Position numbers and translations under genes: made by a program. A DNA stretch of 11,288 nucleotides from CAYMAX01 sp964388595 (GTDB lineage: Bacteria; Bacteroidota; Bacteroidia; Bacteroidales; UBA932), in the NCBI GenBank assembly GCA_964388595.1, contig CAYMAX010000045.1:1-11288 (forward strand). The letters are read 5' to 3'. The notes under the pieces were generated by a model. The model saw only the letters and a program-made list of their open reading frames with translations. It made no database searches and was not told the DNA's origin. This document shows positions 1 to 6,682 of this stretch, one piece after another; the first letter of the stretch is position 1; every line of letters starts with the position of its first letter.

Positions 1-936
1 GACTGAGAAAACTCCATCGGGGATGGTATGTGGAATGGGGATAATTTTGGCATCAATAGATTTCTGAAAATCTTCAAAATCCACGATAAACTCAAAATCA
101 CCACCGGTGTAGCGTACTTGCGAAGAATAAGCTCTTCTGAATGTGACGGTGACCTGTGATGGTACAAGCATAAGTTCCTTATCCTTTGGGACATTTATCG
201 CTGACACTTTGGATATGACAGATTCTTCAACATATCTCTGTACGTCGAGAGAATAATAGACTTTATTTTCTGAGAGTTTGATACCTCTTGGCGAGATTAA
301 ATCCACCAAACCCTGCGCCGGTCTATCTATTTGATTTAGGGAAAGACTCTTGGTAAGCACAGAATCCATCTTGGCAAGAATCTTCTCCTCTCCATAAATT
401 ATGACACTATCGGGTCTGAACATTATAGGTCCCACCTGCATATACTGACTCTTGCACGAAGCAGAATAATTGGGATATACGGGAACTTTTTTACTTGATA
501 CTCTGGGGAAGGCAAAATGAAGTGTGTCGGTCATAATAAATTCGAGATCGACACTTTTGCCTACAGCCTCTATAATCTCCCCTTTTATCTCGTCGGGAAT
601 CGTATAGAAAATATCGGCATCCTGACTTTCGAGGTAAAAGTGTTTAGGATCTACAGAGATAGTAAGCATCGGTTTTGACTTCATCCGATGTCGCAGAATA
701 CTAAAGCCGTCTGTAGTAGCTCTAATTATCAGAATATCATCTGAAAAGGAACTTTGTGCCCTACCGGGGATATTGGAAAGGGCTTCAACATTATATTGCA
801 AAAACACAGGATATGAGAGAGAAAGATTGTGTATCAGCCAAATAAATATAGCCACCAGAAATGATAAGAGCAGCAAAAGCCACTCTCTACCACTTCTTAA
901 CAATCCGACTCTACCCTTATCAAGGTTTGTCGCCAT
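1..936 (-). CDS. YbbR-like domain membrane-anchored protein (3' part missing)
   Basis: An open frame from the ATG at 936 runs leftward without a stop to the window edge, giving 312 residues of a protein whose C-terminus is outside. The N-terminus has a short basic segment and then one hydrophobic helix at about residues 19-36 (WLLLLLSFLVAIFIWLIH). The rest is soluble beta-rich sequence expected to lie outside the cytoplasm, as in YbbR-domain proteins. Recognition rests on this architecture, the PVFLQYNVEALSNIP segment just after the helix, and position directly downstream of yajC, an arrangement I recall from Bacteroidota in which coaE comes next; coaE would lie beyond base 1. The start is 11 nt after the yajC stop, so the two are probably cotranscribed. 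Its cellular role is not established from sequence. Confidence 0.8.
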   Translation of the reverse strand, partial: MATNLDKGRVGLLRSGREWLLLLLSFLVAIFIWLIHNLSLSYPVFLQYNVEALSNIPGRAQSSFSDDILIIRATTDGFSILRHRMKSKPMLTISVDPKHFYLESQDADIFYTIPDEIKGEIIEAVGKSVDLEFIMTDTLHFAFPRVSSKKVPVYPNYSASCKSQYMQVGPIMFRPDSVIIYGEEKILAKMDSVLTKSLSLNQIDRPAQGLVDLISPRGIKLSENKVYYSLDVQRYVEESVISKVSAINVPKDKELMLVPSQVTVTFRRAYSSQVRYTGGDFEFIVDFEDFQKSIDAKIIPIPHTIPDGVFSV

Positions 937-947
937 AATACTGAAAA

Positions 948-1283
948 CTACTTACCTGTAGCTGCCTGAATATCGGTAGCGTCCTTTACTACTGAAGATT
1001 TGTCAACGCGTATTTTGACATTATTGTCCACTTCGACAAGAAGGAATTGATCTTTAACCTCAGCTATCACGCCATAGATGCCGCCAACAGTCACTATCTT
1101 ATCACCCTTTTTCAGTGAATCTCTAAATTTGACCATCTCTTTCTGCTTCTTCTGCTGAGGGCGAATCATAAAGAAATACATCACCACAAAGAGAAGTACC
1201 ATCATAATGAGAAGAGTATAATTACCAAGTCCACCTTTGGCCGGAGTTGCGGGCGCTGCCTGCAATAAATAGAGTAAATTCAT
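948..1283 (-). CDS. yajC: Preprotein translocase accessory subunit YajC
   Basis: YajC is a small inner-membrane partner of SecDF in the Sec protein-export machinery. The 111-residue product has the family's usual size and layout: a short non-cytoplasmic start, one transmembrane helix at about residues 22-40 (YTLLIMMVLLFVVMYFFMI), and the hallmark RPQQKKQKE right after it at 41-49. The cytoplasmic domain follows, with LKKGDKIVTVGGIYGVI at about 57-73. The Ala/Pro/Gly linker before the helix (AAPATPAKGG) is common in Bacteroidota YajC. It sits 54 nt after the nusB stop, with a possible promoter of its own in that gap, and 11 nt before the YbbR-like gene. Confidence 0.95.
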   Translation of the reverse strand: MNLLYLLQAAPATPAKGGLGNYTLLIMMVLLFVVMYFFMIRPQQKKQKEMVKFRDSLKKGDKIVTVGGIYGVIAEVKDQFLLVEVDNNVKIRVDKSSVVKDATDIQAATGK

Positions 1284-1305
1284 GTTAAAACGTTATTAAT
1301 TTTGA

Positions 1306-1332
1306 CAAAAGTAATTAAAAAATATTATTAAA
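1306..1332 (-). promoter_or_regulatory. Possible yajC promoter
   Basis: On the minus strand the nusB-yajC gap contains TACTTTTG (1306-1313), an exact match to the Bacteroidota -7 form TAnnTTTG. A TTTA at 1329-1332 is a poor, closely spaced (15 nt) candidate for the upstream element. The box is about 22 nt before the yajC ATG. The gap is very A/T-rich, so a chance match is quite possible. Confidence 0.35.
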
Positions 1333-1337
1333 CATCA

Positions 1338-2282
1338 TTAAGAATCTATCAAGCCTCTTCCGGTTTTGACTATCTCTCCTGTCGATACCATTTTTTGAAT
1401 TATGGTATCTAAAAGACCATTCACAAAGACCTTGCTGTTGGGAGTGCTGTAAAATTTAGATATCTCCACATATTCATTGATAGTGACTTTAACAGGGATA
1501 TTGTGAAATTTCACAGCTTCTGCCACTCCCTGCTCTATCAATATCAAATCTGTCGCCACCAGTCTGTCAGAATCCCAATTGGAAACATTGCTCGAAATTA
1601 TATCCATATAATGTGCATAATTGGAGAGAGAAGCATCAAGTAGCTTGACGGCAAACTCTTCGTCGTCCTTCTTCATAAACACCGATGGGGTTATCATCCT
1701 CCCATTACTGATGAGATTGTCTATATTTCTCAGAATCACATTGAGCACGAAATTCAAATCATCCATCCAATAAATAGAACTATCTTCAAGGATAGACTCA
1801 AGGTCGTCATTATCTTCAAATTCTTCTTCGTAAATATTTTTAAAAAGTTTGCAATCCTCTTCCAATGATGATTCATTGGAATTCATATAATTTATGAAAT
1901 ATTCCTGCTGAGATATGTGCGCGAAAAGTTTCCTTACGAAAATATTAAAATCCCCATTCCACATCAAAGCATTTTTTTCGCAGAAATCATTAAAAGATTT
2001 ATCCTCCATCATTCTTTGAGAGAATAAGTTATCTGCAAATTTACGATTGGGATGACTCTCTTCTGGGGAGGGATGAAATTTCTTCAATCCAAGCTCGATT
2101 TTCGCCCGGGCAGTGTTGGCAAGTGCTATTGAAAGATTCAAAATGAAATAATAGAGATGAAGAGTTTTCTCACAAGAAAAGAGAAGTTCTTTTTCAGCTT
2201 TCTGAAGAGAATCTGCTCCGCAGGAGACAGAACTGTAAAGAATTTTAAAAACTTTTATCCTTATCAAACGACGATTGAGCAT
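1338..2282 (-). CDS. nusB: Transcription antitermination protein NusB (long Bacteroidota form)
   Basis: NusB binds boxA RNA together with ribosomal protein S10 (NusE) and supports antitermination of rRNA operons. The 314-residue protein has NusB signatures only at its ends. The first 16 residues (MLNRRLIRIKVFKILY) match the start of the NusB fold. The segment from about residue 239 to 297 carries DRLVATDLILIEQGV, then NIPVKVTINEYVEISKFYS, then FVNGLLDTII, all close to the C-terminal half of canonical NusB. Between them lies an acidic stretch of more than 150 residues that makes it about twice the length of the E. coli protein (139 aa). As I recall, this length is normal in Bacteroidota, so I do not read it as a fusion. 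It is the first gene of a minus-strand set with yajC, divergent from the PUR gene. Confidence 0.92.
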   Translation of the reverse strand: MLNRRLIRIKVFKILYSSVSCGADSLQKAEKELLFSCEKTLHLYYFILNLSIALANTARAKIELGLKKFHPSPEESHPNRKFADNLFSQRMMEDKSFNDFCEKNALMWNGDFNIFVRKLFAHISQQEYFINYMNSNESSLEEDCKLFKNIYEEEFEDNDDLESILEDSSIYWMDDLNFVLNVILRNIDNLISNGRMITPSVFMKKDDEEFAVKLLDASLSNYAHYMDIISSNVSNWDSDRLVATDLILIEQGVAEAVKFHNIPVKVTINEYVEISKFYSTPNSKVFVNGLLDTIIQKMVSTGEIVKTGRGLIDS

Positions 2283-2304
2283 ATTGCATTTTCTTAATTA
2301 TTTG

Positions 2305-2333
2305 CAAATATAAAGTTTCTGCGCAAGAAAAAT
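2305..2333 (-). promoter_or_regulatory. nusB promoter
   Basis: The minus strand has TATATTTG at 2305-2312, matching the Bacteroidota -7 consensus TAnnTTTG, 22 nt before the nusB ATG. A T-run at 2328-2332 is at about the right distance for the -33 element, but there is no exact TTTG. The -7 box overlaps a perfect 12-bp palindrome (2299-2310). Confidence 0.55.
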
Positions 2334-2345
2334 ATCTTATCTTTG
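2316..2345 (+). promoter_or_regulatory. Promoter of the PUR-family gene
   Basis: TATCTTTG at 2338-2345 matches TAnnTTTG, and TTTC at 2316-2319 lies 18 nt upstream as a near-match to the -33 TTTG. Transcription would begin around 2350, leaving a leader of about 15-20 nt before the ATG at 2369. The element shares the same 63-bp gap with the nusB promoter, and the two overlap. Confidence 0.65.
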
Positions 2346-2368
2346 TGAAGAATTTTAAAAAAATAATT

Positions 2369-2758
2369 ATGTATTCGGAAGATATTGACAATGCAGGAGC
2401 GCAAGAGCGTAATGGAGATGATGTGTATTCGAAGCCGGTAAGAGCGGGAAAGAGAACGTATTTCTTTGATGTCAAAGCTACTAAAGGTAATGATTACTAC
2501 CTCACTATCACAGAGAGCAAGCGTAGAATAGAGAAAGATGGCAGATTCGTATATGATAAACATAAAATCTTCCTTTACAAAGAAGACTTCGACAAATTTA
2601 CCCAGGGACTTGAAGAAGTGGTAGCATTCATTAAAGATAAGTGTCCTGTTGTAGAGAGAGTACCTCAGGCTTACGATGCTCCTTCCGAGACTCACGAACC
2701 ATCTTCTACCCCATCAGATTCCAACAACTTCTCTGATGTAAATTTTGAAGAACTTTAG
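2369..2758 (+). CDS. PUR-family DNA/RNA-binding protein (DUF3276)
   Basis: The product is 129 residues from ATG 2369. Residues about 19-90 form a single PUR-type domain, clearest in VYSKPVRAGKRTYFFDVKAT, NDYYLTITESKRR and KHKIFLYKEDFDKFTQGL, the pattern of Bacteroidota DUF3276 proteins related to Borrelia BpuR and eukaryotic Pur-alpha. Such proteins bind single-stranded nucleic acid; the target here is unknown. The tail after residue 100 is rich in Ser, Thr and Pro, probably disordered, and ends in an acidic NFEEL. A longer frame could start at a GTG at 2345, but that codon overlaps the last base of the -7 promoter box, so it would lie at or before the transcription start. The gene is monocistronic, flanked by its own promoter and terminator. 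Confidence 0.88.
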   Translation: MYSEDIDNAGAQERNGDDVYSKPVRAGKRTYFFDVKATKGNDYYLTITESKRRIEKDGRFVYDKHKIFLYKEDFDKFTQGLEEVVAFIKDKCPVVERVPQAYDAPSETHEPSSTPSDSNNFSDVNFEEL

Positions 2759-2776
2759 AACACTTTTCATAAATAT

Positions 2777-2812
2777 AAAAACACCGGTCAAATACTTGAT
2801 CGGTGTTTTTTT
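2777..2812. terminator. Bidirectional hairpin terminator
   Basis: AACACCGGTCAA (2780-2791) pairs with TTGATCGGTGTT (2796-2807) around a 4-nt ATAC loop, giving 12 pairs with one G-U. It is lengthened by an A-run (2777-2781) facing a 7-base T-run (2806-2812). In the plus direction it ends the PUR gene, whose stop lies about 20 nt upstream. In the minus direction the A-run becomes a T-run, and the hairpin begins just after the tRNA-Cys 3' end at 2816. It therefore suits both converging units. Confidence 0.9.
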
Positions 2813-2815
2813 GTG

Positions 2816-2886
2816 AGGTGCCCAGCAGAATCGGACTGCTGTACACGGTTTTGCAGACCGTTGCCTAACCACTCGGCCAGGGCACC
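2816..2886 (-). tRNA. tRNA-Cys (anticodon GCA)
   Basis: The minus strand folds into a full cloverleaf of 71 nt. The acceptor GGTGCCC pairs with GGGCACC. The D arm is GCC-GAGTGGTTA-GGC. The anticodon arm is ACGGT-CTGCAAA-ACCGT with GCA in the centre. A 4-nt variable loop follows, then the T arm AGCAG-TCCGATT-CTGCT. The discriminator base is T (U73), the main identity base for cysteinyl-tRNA synthetase, which supports the assignment. CCA is not encoded: the next bases are CAC. The T loop has C where U55 is expected. The gene follows msrC by 26 nt on the same strand and has its own promoter inside msrC. Confidence 0.95.
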
Positions 2887-2901
2887 TTTGTGTTAGGGGT
2901 G

Positions 2902-2932
2902 CAAAGGTAGCACTATTTTGCCGTTTTGCAAA
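2902..2932 (-). promoter_or_regulatory. tRNA-Cys promoter inside the 3' end of msrC
   Basis: On the minus strand TTTG (2929-2932) is followed by exactly 19 nt and then TACCTTTG (2902-2909). This is a full match to the Bacteroidota primary-sigma promoter (TTTG, 19-21 nt, TAnnTTTG). The -7 box ends 15 nt before the tRNA 5' end, so the transcribed leader would be only about 8-10 nt. The element covers the last codons and stop of msrC. Confidence 0.8.
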
Positions 2933-3398
2933 TCAATTTTGCCAACTCTTCCAAATAGGCAGAGTCAGTAGAGTCGAAGGTATTGAGCTCCCGACTATCG
3001 ATATCCAACACCCCTATGACGTTGCCATCCTCGCTCAAAAGAGGAACTACTATCTCAGAAAGAGATTGGGAACTGCAGGCAATATGACCTGGAAATTTAT
3101 GTACATCAGGGACCACCAAAGTGTGTCGTTCCTTCCATGCTGTACCGCACACCCCTTTGCCATAAGATATTGCGCTACAGGCAGCAGGACCTTGAAATGG
3201 ACCCAAATACATCGAATTGGAGTCTTTTACAATATAGAAACCAACCCACCAAAAATCAAAAGCTTCTTTGATGATGGCACTTACATTGGCAAGAGTAGAG
3301 ATGAATTCATCTTGCGGAGACAAAAAAAGAGTGAGGTGATCAATGACCTCAAGATATTTATCTTTTTTGGATATTGCTTTTGCTTGAAAATCCATCAT
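2913..3398 (-). CDS. msrC: Free methionine-(R)-sulfoxide reductase (GAF domain)
   Basis: This enzyme reduces free Met-(R)-sulfoxide in the cytoplasm, unlike MsrB, which acts mainly on protein-bound residues. The 161-residue protein is a single GAF domain and aligns along its length with E. coli YebR/MsrC: NVSAIIKEAF, WWVGFYIV, LGPFQGPAACSAI, GKGVCGTAW, DVHKFPGHIACSSQSLSEIVVPL and VIGVLDIDS. All three redox cysteines are present at Cys74, Cys84 and Cys108, the same spacing as Cys84/94/118 in E. coli. Two adjacent ATGs (3398 and 3395) are possible starts. It is the last protein gene of the glnN unit, 4 nt after the rlmI-like stop, and its end holds the tRNA-Cys promoter. Confidence 0.92.
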   Translation of the reverse strand: MMDFQAKAISKKDKYLEVIDHLTLFLSPQDEFISTLANVSAIIKEAFDFWWVGFYIVKDSNSMYLGPFQGPAACSAISYGKGVCGTAWKERHTLVVPDVHKFPGHIACSSQSLSEIVVPLLSEDGNVIGVLDIDSRELNTFDSTDSAYLEELAKLICKTAK

Positions 3399-3402
3399 AA
3401 TA

Positions 3403-4608
3403 TTATTCTACGTAGAGCAGCAATCCCTTCAAATACTCCCCTTCCGGATGGTAGATATTGATAGGATGGTCAGCGGGCTGAGTGAGACGGGAGAGTATTT
3501 TCACTTTGCGTCGAGTCTGGGCGGCAGCAGAAAAGACAGCAAGGGCAAATGCCTGTTTATCCACCACTTGCGAACAACTATAAGTAAATATCAGCCCTTT
3601 GGGAGCCACTTTATCGATAGCATATTCATTTAGACGGCGATAGGCTCTCAACGCTTGTGATAGGGCGCCTCTGTGTTTGGCAAAAGCGGGAGGGTCGACT
3701 ATCATAAGGTCGAACTCACCGGGTGATACATTCTTCAGATAATCTATGGCATCGGTACATACAGATGTATGATGAATCTCATTTCTGCTGAAATTGAGGT
3801 CGATATTCTTCTCGAGAGCATCCAATGCTACTTTGGAAGAATCTACCGAAACGACACTTTCCGCTCCGGCAGCCAGAGAATAAACCGAAAATCCACCCGT
3901 ATAACAGAACAGATTCAATACTTTACGGCCTGAGGCATATTGCTCGACAAGATATCTGTTTTCTCTCTGGTCGAGAAAGAAACCGGTTTTCTGTCCCTCC
4001 TTCCAGTTGACCATAAACTTGTGTCCGTGCTCAGTAATCACACATTCATCATTCGGAATAGAGGAAAAAAGATATTTATTATTGAGGTCCAATCCCGCTT
4101 TGAAAGGGGCAGTTCCTTCACTTTTGTCATAGACTGAGAGAAGCTGCGGACCATAACATTTTTTGAGTGCATCGGTAATCAGTTCTTTGGAACGAAACAT
4201 CCCGACAGAATGGGCTTGCAGCACAGCTACTCCTGCATAATAATCGATAATCAAGCCACTGAGACCATCACCCTCTCCGTGCACCAGCCTGTAAGAATCT
4301 GTATCTTGATTGCCAAGACCAAGTGACCTTCTCATAGCCAACGCGGCTGATATTCTGTCTATCCAGAAATCTTCCCCGAATGAGTCATGGTCAGGAATAA
4401 ATGACCTGTCAAATGAAAGGACACGCACCGCGATGGAACCGACCTGATAATGTCCGAAAGCCAAAAAAGATTTGTCACGCGAAACCACCTCCACTACATC
4501 ACCTTCCCTGAGGTCACCTTCTACTGAATCTATGGCCCCTGAGAAGATCCACGGATGAAAACGGAGCAGAGACTCTTCTCTCCCCTTCTTGATGATAATC
4601 CTTTTCAC
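3403..4608 (-). CDS. rlmI: RlmI-like SAM-dependent rRNA (cytosine-5) methyltransferase
   Basis: Members of this family (RlmI/YccW) place m5C on 23S rRNA, at C1962 in E. coli. The 401-residue product has the expected order: an N-terminal PUA-like RNA-binding domain (about 1-75, with FHPWIFSGAI and GDVVEVVSRD), a central domain with YRLVHGEGDGLSGLIID (106-122) and GQKTGFFLDQREN (205-217), then a Rossmann methyltransferase fold. Within that fold are NLFCYTGGFS (232-241, SAM-binding motif I), DPPAFAK (305-311) and YSCS (343-346), where Cys345 fits the catalytic cysteine. The start is GTG, and it shares one base with the upstream TAG stop (TAGTG), suggesting translational coupling to the exonuclease gene. 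The exact target base in this organism is inferred; other PUA-methyltransferases of this class modify different sites. Confidence 0.85.
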   Translation of the reverse strand: MKRIIIKKGREESLLRFHPWIFSGAIDSVEGDLREGDVVEVVSRDKSFLAFGHYQVGSIAVRVLSFDRSFIPDHDSFGEDFWIDRISAALAMRRSLGLGNQDTDSYRLVHGEGDGLSGLIIDYYAGVAVLQAHSVGMFRSKELITDALKKCYGPQLLSVYDKSEGTAPFKAGLDLNNKYLFSSIPNDECVITEHGHKFMVNWKEGQKTGFFLDQRENRYLVEQYASGRKVLNLFCYTGGFSVYSLAAGAESVVSVDSSKVALDALEKNIDLNFSRNEIHHTSVCTDAIDYLKNVSPGEFDLMIVDPPAFAKHRGALSQALRAYRRLNEYAIDKVAPKGLIFTYSCSQVVDKQAFALAVFSAAAQTRRKVKILSRLTQPADHPINIYHPEGEYLKGLLLYVE

Positions 4609-5195
4609 TATCGCTGATTGTCAATTAATTTGATGTACATCTCACGGCATATCCAGGCATCGATAGCTGCATATTTAAGTTGAGCTCCGGAAAGCGACTG
4701 TGCTTCCCAATTTGAAAGCTGCTGTGCCTTGGACACTTTCTTATTCATGATGATGGCGGACAATTTCTTGACACTTTTCTCTTTGATACCAAAAGACTCA
4801 GCTATCATTTGAAGGTCGACAAATCCTTTGGGAGTAAATTTGGTATAACCCATCAAGCCTCTTATGTCATCACGGACGGCAGCACCGACTTTTATGATTT
4901 TGGGGTCAGAGAGGATTTTGGTCACTTCGCGCGGAAGTCCTATGGCATTCAGACGAAAGAGATAGGCCTTATCCTGGCCTGAAAGCTGAAGAAGTGCCAT
5001 CTTATTGCGTGGTGCATTGGCACTGAAACAAGGTTTGGTCTCAGTATCAAATCCTATAACTTTCTGAGTCATAAGATAATTTATCGCTTCATCGAAGTCT
5101 TCGTCTATCTGTTTGACCACCACTATAGGTCCATCAAAAGAGACAAAATCCAATGATTCTATCTCTTCTGCAGATATACTTTCGGCATACAACAT
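4608..5195 (-). CDS. DEDDy 3'-5' exonuclease domain protein (RNase D/WRN-exo superfamily)
   Basis: The 195-residue protein is essentially one DnaQ-like exonuclease domain. Exo I is FDTET with Asp50 and Glu52, Exo II is RDDIRGL with Asp110 in the DxxxL spacing, and Exo III is KYAAIDAW with Tyr175 and Asp179, four residues apart as in the DEDDy class. The active site is therefore complete. There is no HRDC domain, so it is shorter than true RNase D (about 375 aa) and resembles stand-alone WRN-exo-like proteins. The substrate (RNA or DNA) cannot be read from sequence. The adjacent rRNA methyltransferase, joined by a 1-nt overlap, makes an RNA role reasonable but does not prove it. The start is 3 nt after the upstream stop. 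Confidence 0.88.
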   Translation of the reverse strand: MLYAESISAEEIESLDFVSFDGPIVVVKQIDEDFDEAINYLMTQKVIGFDTETKPCFSANAPRNKMALLQLSGQDKAYLFRLNAIGLPREVTKILSDPKIIKVGAAVRDDIRGLMGYTKFTPKGFVDLQMIAESFGIKEKSVKKLSAIIMNKKVSKAQQLSNWEAQSLSGAQLKYAAIDAWICREMYIKLIDNQR

Positions 5196-5198
5196 ATC

Positions 5199-6677
5199 TT
5201 AGTAAAGTGTTTTTTTAATGAGAGAATACGAGAGTGGAACAAGCGCTTCCATCCTTGAAATCGACAACTCATCTATGTACCGCGGAGAGAAAGGTACTAT
5301 TTTGGTAGTAATCTCTTCGCTCCCGGCATTTCTTCCATATTTGAATTCATACTTGAAGGACCCATCTTCATTGAGAAGGTCGGGTGAAAGGCCATAAGTG
5401 GGTATCGAAATAAAAGAGACAAGTTCTGATTTGGTGGTGCGCAATGCCAATAGGCCTGATTTACGAAGAATAGAGTAACATTCTTTGGCTGTGTACACTG
5501 ACGGGTCTATAAATCTTAAATCGGGAGAGATGGAATTTCTGTATAGATATACCCCGTCACGTTTAAAATCGTACAATTCATCTATGACTCTTCGAAGTGT
5601 GTCCAGCACATAAGGATAATGAGTACTTCCGAGAATAATAGAGGAAAGAGGGATCTTACTGCCGCTTCTGCGATGTTTTTCCACCAGAGAAACAAGATGG
5701 AAACGGGCATAATTACCAGCGGAGTTAAGTTGCAACTCTACATATTTACCCCCTTCTTTGCGATATAACATTGAATTGCGTGAGAAATCGAAGTGGTATC
5801 TGTCGAGAAGATTGATATCGATGTCATCTTCCCCTTCTCCCAATACAGGGCCTTTGTAATTGCTTCTCACTCCCGGTGCATTGCGGGATATATAATCATT
5901 CCCGCCATCGATGGCATTGGCGATACCATCTCCGGATTGATTGAATATCTGTATGTTTTTAGTAAAACCCATCTTGGCAGAGGCAGTTCTTATAGCTTTA
6001 TCGTACTCTTTGGAATAAACAGTGCCGGGAGTAGACAACACGCCGATAGAATAATATTTATCTTTATCCAATCCGTCAAGGGCTGCTCTGACACTTGCAT
6101 CTATCACACCTATCAACTTAACTCCTGTTTTGCTCATAGACAACAGAGTATCAACATCTTTGTATCCGGAAGAATGAGCAGAGATACAAGCCATGACGAT
6201 TAGTTTCACGGGCTCTTTCACTCCGGTGGGTATATCATCCATAGAGAGATTGTAGTAGTTGGTACCCATCAGAAAAAGAGCATCCTTGACCACTAACTCT
6301 TTAAGAAAATCATCTTTGCCATTTTCGGAATAATTGCCATAAGGCATATTGGCATAATCTGCAAAATATTGGAAATTCTCCCCTGCAAAATCTGGAATAC
6401 CATCAGGTACTTCAGCACCTGTGATATTGTCAAAATTATCTGCCAATAGCAATGATTCCAAAATAGTAAAGCCACCTGTACCTGAATCGAAAATCCCTAT
6501 CGGCAACATACTCTTCTGAGATGGATAATCTGCGAAATGTGCATAATAAATGGAAGAAGTATCACTTAATGCCTTACGGGAGATGGGGATGACCGGAGTG
6601 ACTTTGCTATCATTCCTACAAGAACCCAGTAAGAGACATATCGACAATAAAAAAAGAAATGATTTTCTCATAATCAT
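5199..6677 (-). CDS. Lipoprotein with divergent glutamate-racemase (Asp/Glu racemase) fold
   Basis: Numbering is from the ATG at 6677 (492 aa). A basic start (MIMRKS), a hydrophobic helix and the lipobox LLGSC with Cys20 indicate a lipoprotein. The rest follows the MurI motif order: IGIFDSGTGG (60-69, Asp64), YFADYANMPYG (104-114), IVMACISAHS (Cys164), GVIDASVRAA (190-199), IGVLSTPGTVYSKEY (211-225), ILGSTHYP (348-355) and IDPSVYTAKECYSIL (390-404). In MurI the second and third cysteine-region motifs read ACNTA and GCTHYP. Here Cys164 is kept, but the next two residues are Ile-Ser rather than Asn-Thr, and the second catalytic cysteine is Ser351. Extra segments near 80-103 and 250-340 and a longer tail make it nearly twice MurI's roughly 270 residues. 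A normal cytoplasmic glutamate racemase is unlikely; the true activity is unknown. A TTG at 6680 and an ATG at 6671 are alternative starts. It lies 5 nt after purM. Confidence 0.8.
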   Translation of the reverse strand: MIMRKSFLFLLSICLLLGSCRNDSKVTPVIPISRKALSDTSSIYYAHFADYPSQKSMLPIGIFDSGTGGFTILESLLLADNFDNITGAEVPDGIPDFAGENFQYFADYANMPYGNYSENGKDDFLKELVVKDALFLMGTNYYNLSMDDIPTGVKEPVKLIVMACISAHSSGYKDVDTLLSMSKTGVKLIGVIDASVRAALDGLDKDKYYSIGVLSTPGTVYSKEYDKAIRTASAKMGFTKNIQIFNQSGDGIANAIDGGNDYISRNAPGVRSNYKGPVLGEGEDDIDINLLDRYHFDFSRNSMLYRKEGGKYVELQLNSAGNYARFHLVSLVEKHRRSGSKIPLSSIILGSTHYPYVLDTLRRVIDELYDFKRDGVYLYRNSISPDLRFIDPSVYTAKECYSILRKSGLLALRTTKSELVSFISIPTYGLSPDLLNEDGSFKYEFKYGRNAGSEEITTKIVPFSPRYIDELSISRMEALVPLSYSLIKKTLY

Positions 6678-6682
6678 CAAAG

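Noticed and set aside
1420..2165. Middle of nusB as a fused extra domain or inserted gene
   Set aside because: The frame is continuous, and long NusB proteins of this size are, as I recall, normal in Bacteroidota.
2294..2695. 133-codon minus-strand frame opposite the PUR gene
   Set aside because: The PUR-family protein on the plus strand is well supported with promoter and terminator; the antisense translation looks random.
6678..6680. TTG as start of the racemase-like lipoprotein
   Set aside because: It adds only one residue; ATG at 6677 or 6671 gives a normal lipoprotein signal peptide without a rare start codon.
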